Assembly: GCF_000716605.1 (NCBI RefSeq)
Contig: NZ_JNXE01000050.1
Coordinates: 1-64,000 of the forward strand
Origin: Streptomyces sp. NRRL F-525
GTDB lineage: Bacteria; Actinomycetota; Actinomycetes; Streptomycetales; Streptomycetaceae
DNA length: 64,000 nucleotides
Direction: 5' to 3'
The notes under the pieces are model-generated. The model searched no databases and was not told the origin of the DNA. It was given only the letters and a program-made list of their open reading frames with translations. A program made the position numbers and the translations under genes. Numbering within the stretch: position 1 is the first letter of the stretch; each line of letters starts with the position of its first letter. This document shows, one piece after another, positions 60,268 through 64,000 of the stretch.

Positions 60268-61617
60268 TCACGCCACCGCGACCGGGGCCATCCCCACGAC
60301 CGGCCGCCGCCGGATCACCAGCGCCATCAGCGCCGCCACCGCGCACAGCGCCCCCGCCACGTACCAGACCATGTCGTACGACCCGAACGCGTCCCGCGCC
60401 ACCCCGCCCAGGAAGGCGACGAGCGCCGCGCCGATCTGGTGGGAGGCGAGGACCCAGCCGAAGACGATCGCGCTGTCCTCGCCGTACTGCTCGCGGCACA
60501 GGGCGAGGGTCGGGGGGACCGTGGCGACCCAGTCGAGGCCGTAGAAGACGATGAAGAAGAGCATCGGCGGGTGGACGGTGGGGGCCAGCAACATGGGGAG
60601 GAAGAGGAGCGAGATGCCGCGCAGGGCGTAGTACACGGCGAGCAGGCGGCGCGGTTCGAAGCGGTCGGTGAACCAGCCGGAGGCGATCGTGCCGACCACG
60701 TCGAAGACGCCGATCACCGCGAGCAGCGAGGCCGCCGCCGTGATGGGCATGCCGTGGTCGTGGGCGGCGGGCACGAAGTGGGTCTGGATCAGCCCGTTCG
60801 TGGACGCGCCGCAGATCGCGAAGGTCCCGGCCAGCAGCCAGAACGGGCCCGTGCGCACCGCCTTGAACAGCACCGACACCGTGCGGCGGGCCGCACCCGT
60901 CACCGGTTCCGGCTTCGGCACGAACTCGGTCGCCCCGTACGGCTTCGCGCCCACGTCCGCCGGGTGGTCCCGCAGCAGCAGCCACACGAAGGGGACGACG
61001 GCCAGGGCCGCGAGGGACACGGTCACCGCCGCCGGGCGCCAATTGTGCTCCTCGACTATCCAGGACAGCAGCGGCAGGAAGATCAGCTGGCCGGATGCCG
61101 AGGCCGCCGTCAGGATGCCGGTGACCAGGCCCTTCCGCGCGACGAACCAGCGGTTGGTGACCGTCGCCGCGAACGCGAGCGCCATCGAACCGCTGCCCAA
61201 CCCCACCAACAGGCCCCAGCACAGCAGCAGTTGCCACGGCGCCGTCATCCACACCGTCAGACCCGACCCGAGCGCGATCACGGTCAACGCGACCGCGACC
61301 ACCCGCCGGATGCCGAAGCGGTCCATCAGCGCCGCCGCGAAGGGGGCCGTCAGCCCGTACAACGCGAGGTTGATGGAGGCCGCCGCCCCGATCGTGCCCC
61401 GCGACCACCCGAACTCCTGGTGCAACGGATCGATCAGCAGCCCCGGCAGCGAACGGAACGCCGCCGCCCCGATGATCGTCACGAACGTGACGGCGGCGAC
61501 GAACCAGGCGCGGTTGATCCGGGTACGGCTACGACTACGACGGCTACGGCCGCTGGGCTCGGGGCCGGGCTCCTCGGCGGTGCCGGGACCGGGCGTGGCA
61601 TCGGTTGTCTGCGTCAC
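60268..61617 (-). CDS. MFS transporter (monocarboxylate/OFA-like)
   Basis: Major facilitator of 449 residues with 12 predicted helices. Start at GTG 61617 (VTQTTDA), after GGAAG; the longer frame upstream lies over the divergent regulator gene. After a Pro/Glu/Ser-rich N-terminal tail and an Arg-rich stretch, the first helix is AWFVAAVTFVTIIGAAAF; the loop MDRFGIRRVVAV is the classical MFS loop 2-3 motif. Domain halves are separated near residue 230. It diverges from the GlxA-type regulator, 72 bases between starts, which may control it. Substrate unknown; a small carboxylate or drug are candidates. Confidence 0.9.
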   Translation of the reverse strand: MTQTTDATPGPGTAEEPGPEPSGRSRRSRSRTRINRAWFVAAVTFVTIIGAAAFRSLPGLLIDPLHQEFGWSRGTIGAAASINLALYGLTAPFAAALMDRFGIRRVVAVALTVIALGSGLTVWMTAPWQLLLCWGLLVGLGSGSMALAFAATVTNRWFVARKGLVTGILTAASASGQLIFLPLLSWIVEEHNWRPAAVTVSLAALAVVPFVWLLLRDHPADVGAKPYGATEFVPKPEPVTGAARRTVSVLFKAVRTGPFWLLAGTFAICGASTNGLIQTHFVPAAHDHGMPITAAASLLAVIGVFDVVGTIASGWFTDRFEPRRLLAVYYALRGISLLFLPMLLAPTVHPPMLFFIVFYGLDWVATVPPTLALCREQYGEDSAIVFGWVLASHQIGAALVAFLGGVARDAFGSYDMVWYVAGALCAVAALMALVIRRRPVVGMAPVAVA

Positions 61618-61689
61618 GTCAATGAGCTTCCGGCATCCCGCCCCTCCCGGGCCACTGGCCCGAAGGACAGCATTCGGTAGAATCGGGCC

Positions 61690-62775
61690 ATGAGCCGAGA
61701 GCCCGAGCCGGAGTTCCGCCCGCACCGCGTCGTCGTCCTCGCCCTCGACGGCCTCCTCCCCTTCGAGCTGGGCATCCCGCACCGCATCTTCGGCCGCCCC
61801 CGGGACGCCGAGGGGCGGCTGCTGTACGAGGTCGTCACCTGCTCGGTCCGCCCGCCCGGCCCGGTCGACACCGACGCCGACTTCGCCATCCACGTCCCGA
61901 ACGGCCCGGAGGCCCTCGCCACCGCCGACACCGTGATCGTCCCGGCGTCGTACGAACTCGGCCCGGTCTTCGAGGAGGGCGTCCTCACCCCCGAACTCGC
62001 CGCCGCCCTCGCCCACATCCGCCCCGGCACCCGCCTCGCCTCCATCTGCACCGGCGTCTACGTCCTCGCCGCCGCCGGTCTCCTCGACGGCCGCCCCGCC
62101 ACCACGCACTGGGCCGACGCCGAACGCTTCCAGGAACTGTTCCCCCAGATCGAGGTCGACGCGGACGTCCTCTTCATCGACGACGGCGACGTCCTCACCT
62201 CCGCCGGTGTCGCCGCCGGTATCGACCTGTGCCTGCACATGGTCCGCCGCGACCACGGCACCGCCGTCGCCAACGACGTCGCCCGCCGCACCGTCGTACC
62301 GCCCCACCGCGACGGCGGCCAGGCGCAGTACATCCACCGCCCGGTGCCGGACCCGCAGGTGGCGACCACGACCGCCGCCCGCACCTGGGCCCTGGCCCGC
62401 CTCCACGAACCCCTCCAACTCCGGGACATGGCCGAGCAGGAGGCGATGTCCGTGCGCACCTTCACCCGCCGCTTCCGCGAGGAGGTCGGCATCAGCCCCG
62501 GCCAGTGGCTCACCCAGCAACGCGTCGAACGAGCCCGCCACCTCCTCGAATCCACCGACCTCTCCATGGACCAGGTCGCCACGGACGCCGGCTTCGGCAC
62601 GGCCCAGTCGATGCGCCAGCATCTGCAGACGGCCCTGGGCGTCACCCCGACCGGCTACCGCCGCACCTTCCGCACGGGAGGAGCAACGGCGGCAACAGGG
62701 TCCAACGGCGGCTCCGAACCCGACCGCGCCACCGCCGACTCCGATCACCACGGCCCGGTCGGCGCCCTCAACTGA
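61690..62775 (+). CDS. GlxA-type transcriptional regulator (DJ-1/PfpI + AraC)
   Basis: Regulator of 361 residues with two domains: an N-terminal DJ-1/PfpI-like amidotransferase domain (residues about 10-190; ASICTGVYVLAAAGLLDGRPATTHW with the Cys elbow) and a C-terminal AraC helix-turn-helix pair (MAEQEAMSVRTFTRRFREEVGISPGQWL, then DQVATDAGFGTAQSMRQHL). Such proteins activate catabolic or transport genes. ATG 61690. It is divergent from the MFS gene and likely regulates it. The C-terminal tail after YRRTFRTGG is low-complexity and may be non-essential. Confidence 0.9.
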   Translation: MSREPEPEFRPHRVVVLALDGLLPFELGIPHRIFGRPRDAEGRLLYEVVTCSVRPPGPVDTDADFAIHVPNGPEALATADTVIVPASYELGPVFEEGVLTPELAAALAHIRPGTRLASICTGVYVLAAAGLLDGRPATTHWADAERFQELFPQIEVDADVLFIDDGDVLTSAGVAAGIDLCLHMVRRDHGTAVANDVARRTVVPPHRDGGQAQYIHRPVPDPQVATTTAARTWALARLHEPLQLRDMAEQEAMSVRTFTRRFREEVGISPGQWLTQQRVERARHLLESTDLSMDQVATDAGFGTAQSMRQHLQTALGVTPTGYRRTFRTGGATAATGSNGGSEPDRATADSDHHGPVGALN

Positions 62776-62789
62776 CCTGGCGCCCCAGC

Positions 62790-64000
62790 TCACTTGGCGC
62801 CCTCAGCACCCACCCCAGCTCCAACACCCCCTGGTTCTACGGCGCCTCCACCACTCCCCTCCGCACACTGAACCCGTCTCGCCCGCCGTACCTCTCCCCA
62901 CCACCCCACGCCAGTCATCACCAGGGTCAGACACACCCCCGCGAGAATCGCCGTCGAAGGCGCAGCCACCTTCAACAACGCACCGGCCAACGACCCCGTC
63001 GCCGCATACCCCGCCCCCGACGCCGCGTACATCACGGAGTACCCCGCGGCCAACGCCCCCGGCGGCAGCACCTCCCGCAGCGAGAGATTCCGGGTGAGCA
63101 TCGCCCCCGACTGAAGCGTGCCGCCCATGACCAACGCGACGGCGATCCCCGCCGTGGCCGGTATCAGCGCGGCCAGCGCCACACACACCGAGGTACCGGC
63201 CATCAGCACCACACTCCGGGTGCGCAACAGCCCTGGCCAGCCGCGCAAGCCGTAGACGAACGCGCCCAACCCACCCCCCACCGCCATCCCGGTCAGCAGC
63301 GGCCCCGACCAGCCGACCCCGATGCCACGCTGTTCGAGCAGCGCCGGAAGGACGAGCTCCGACAGTCCGAGCAGGGCAAGGCTGGCCGCGCCCACGACAT
63401 ACACCGGCCAGGCTCCGACCAGCACCCGGAGCAGCGGAGGACCGTCCCCGACCGCACCGCCCGGGTCACCCCCGCCCCACCGGTCCGGCAGCAACCACAG
63501 CCCCGCAACCGACCACGCCATCAACCCGGCCGCGAGCAACAGCGGGCCTCTCGGCGCCACACCGAGCGCCAGCCCGGCCACCGCCGCCGGAGACACGGCC
63601 CACACCCCGGCCATGAGTATCGACTCGACGGACAAGGCCTGCGCCACGGACCGCGCGGGCACCAACTCCCCCAGCAGCGTGCGCAGTCCACCGGTGGCGG
63701 CGGCCGGCGCACCCCCGGCGACGAACGCGAACCCGGCGAGCACGGCAGGATGCGCCCCCGGAAACACCCCGAGCCCCAGAAACCCGACCGTCCCGACCGC
63801 GAGCCCGACCGCCAGCTGAACCCGGGCCCGCTCAGGCCGCAACCGCATCCCGAGCACCGGCGCCCCGCCGATCTCCCCCAGGACATAGGCCCCCGCGAGT
63901 ATCGCGCCCAGCGAGTAACCCCCCGGCCGCTCGCGCACCAGGAAGACCAGGGCCAGCGGCGCCATGGCCACCGGCATCCGGGCGCCCAGGGCGGTGCAGG
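62790..64000 (-). CDS. MFS transporter (5' partial)
   Basis: Major facilitator permease running off the right edge of the window: the frame stays open past the ATG at 63977 (reading T-A-L-G-A-R before MPVAMAPLALVFLV), so the true start lies beyond base 64000. At least ten hydrophobic segments are visible, with GGLRTLLGELVP near the domain middle and a C-terminal cytoplasmic tail rich in Gly/Val (GGGAVEPGGVGAGVGAEGAK). It converges on the GlxA-type gene with a 14-base gap. No specific substrate can be inferred; drug or sugar efflux-type members have a similar layout. Confidence 0.85.
   Translation of the reverse strand, partial: CTALGARMPVAMAPLALVFLVRERPGGYSLGAILAGAYVLGEIGGAPVLGMRLRPERARVQLAVGLAVGTVGFLGLGVFPGAHPAVLAGFAFVAGGAPAAATGGLRTLLGELVPARSVAQALSVESILMAGVWAVSPAAVAGLALGVAPRGPLLLAAGLMAWSVAGLWLLPDRWGGGDPGGAVGDGPPLLRVLVGAWPVYVVGAASLALLGLSELVLPALLEQRGIGVGWSGPLLTGMAVGGGLGAFVYGLRGWPGLLRTRSVVLMAGTSVCVALAALIPATAGIAVALVMGGTLQSGAMLTRNLSLREVLPPGALAAGYSVMYAASGAGYAATGSLAGALLKVAAPSTAILAGVCLTLVMTGVGWWGEVRRARRVQCAEGSGGGAVEPGGVGAGVGAEGAK

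Noticed and set aside
1..64000. CRISPR arrays, rRNA or complete tRNA genes
   Set aside because: No regularly spaced direct repeats, no ribosomal RNA signature and no well-paired tRNA cloverleaf were seen.

Overview
The window is about 70% GC, with strong codon-position bias, frequent GTG/TTG starts, ATGA/GTGA translational coupling and Tat-type signal peptides. It contains an afsK/afsR/afsS global regulatory locus beside an F420 (FO) synthase gene. This points to a Streptomyces chromosome, probably a conserved part rather than an arm. Both ends of the window cut through genes.

Layout. 0-8 kb: D,D-carboxypeptidase (5' end missing), a polytopic membrane protein, a divergent pair (dimeric-barrel protein and SDR), a Na+/solute symporter, and an ADP-ribosylglycohydrolase-like protein lacking its metal ligands. 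8.1-11 kb: dispersed repeat element 1, which replaces the 3' end of a STAND/TPR gene. 11-17.4 kb: small membrane protein, YkuD-like protein without its cysteine, fbiC, PHP-domain hydrolase, EEP-family hydrolase. 17.4-19.1 kb: an IS200/IS605 element with intact tnpA and broken tnpB. 19-30 kb: Ddn-like and SMI1-like proteins, then catabolic operons interrupted by two tandem secreted paralogues and a LuxR-type regulator. 30.3-33.7 kb: afsR (frameshifted as read) and afsS. 33.7-37.8 kb: catabolic operons. 38.4-40.7 kb: afsK. 41-45 kb: glyoxalase-like protein, TetR regulator and more catabolic genes. 45-51.3 kb: acyltransferase, lipoprotein, repeat element 2 (which truncates a PNPOx-like gene), two GNATs, and a DoxX/DUF35 operon. 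51.5-64 kb: tannase-like esterase, FMO-like flavoprotein, CoA ligase/hydratase operon, HAD phosphatase, flavin reductase, VOC protein, lipoprotein, MFS/GlxA-type pair, and an MFS gene cut by the window end.

Main observation. A 15-bp palindrome, CTGACG-N3-CGTCAG, occurs at twelve positions, every one in front of a catabolic gene or operon, and is absent from the promoters of the afs, fbiC, transport and housekeeping genes. The genes it marks encode two SDRs, two LLM oxidoreductases, an ALDH, two amidohydrolases, an AMP-forming and an NDP-forming acyl-CoA ligase, an acyl-CoA dehydrogenase, two enoyl-CoA hydratases, two thiolase-fold lipid-transfer proteins, two DUF35 Zn-ribbon/OB-fold proteins, a Ddn-type F420 protein, a DoxX protein and a flavin reductase. 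Together they look like one dispersed CoA-dependent pathway for a cyclic, steroid- or terpenoid-like carbon source, under one (probably TetR-type) repressor. The TetR gene at 41.8 kb is the obvious local candidate. The substrate and the regulator are inferences.

Other notable items are the G7 frameshift in afsR, a dispersed repeat with perfect 88-bp inverted arms that has truncated two genes, two enzyme-fold proteins that have lost their active sites, and a tandem pair of secreted proteins resembling beta-pore-forming toxins. Gene assignments are from reading translations and motifs; no database search was run.
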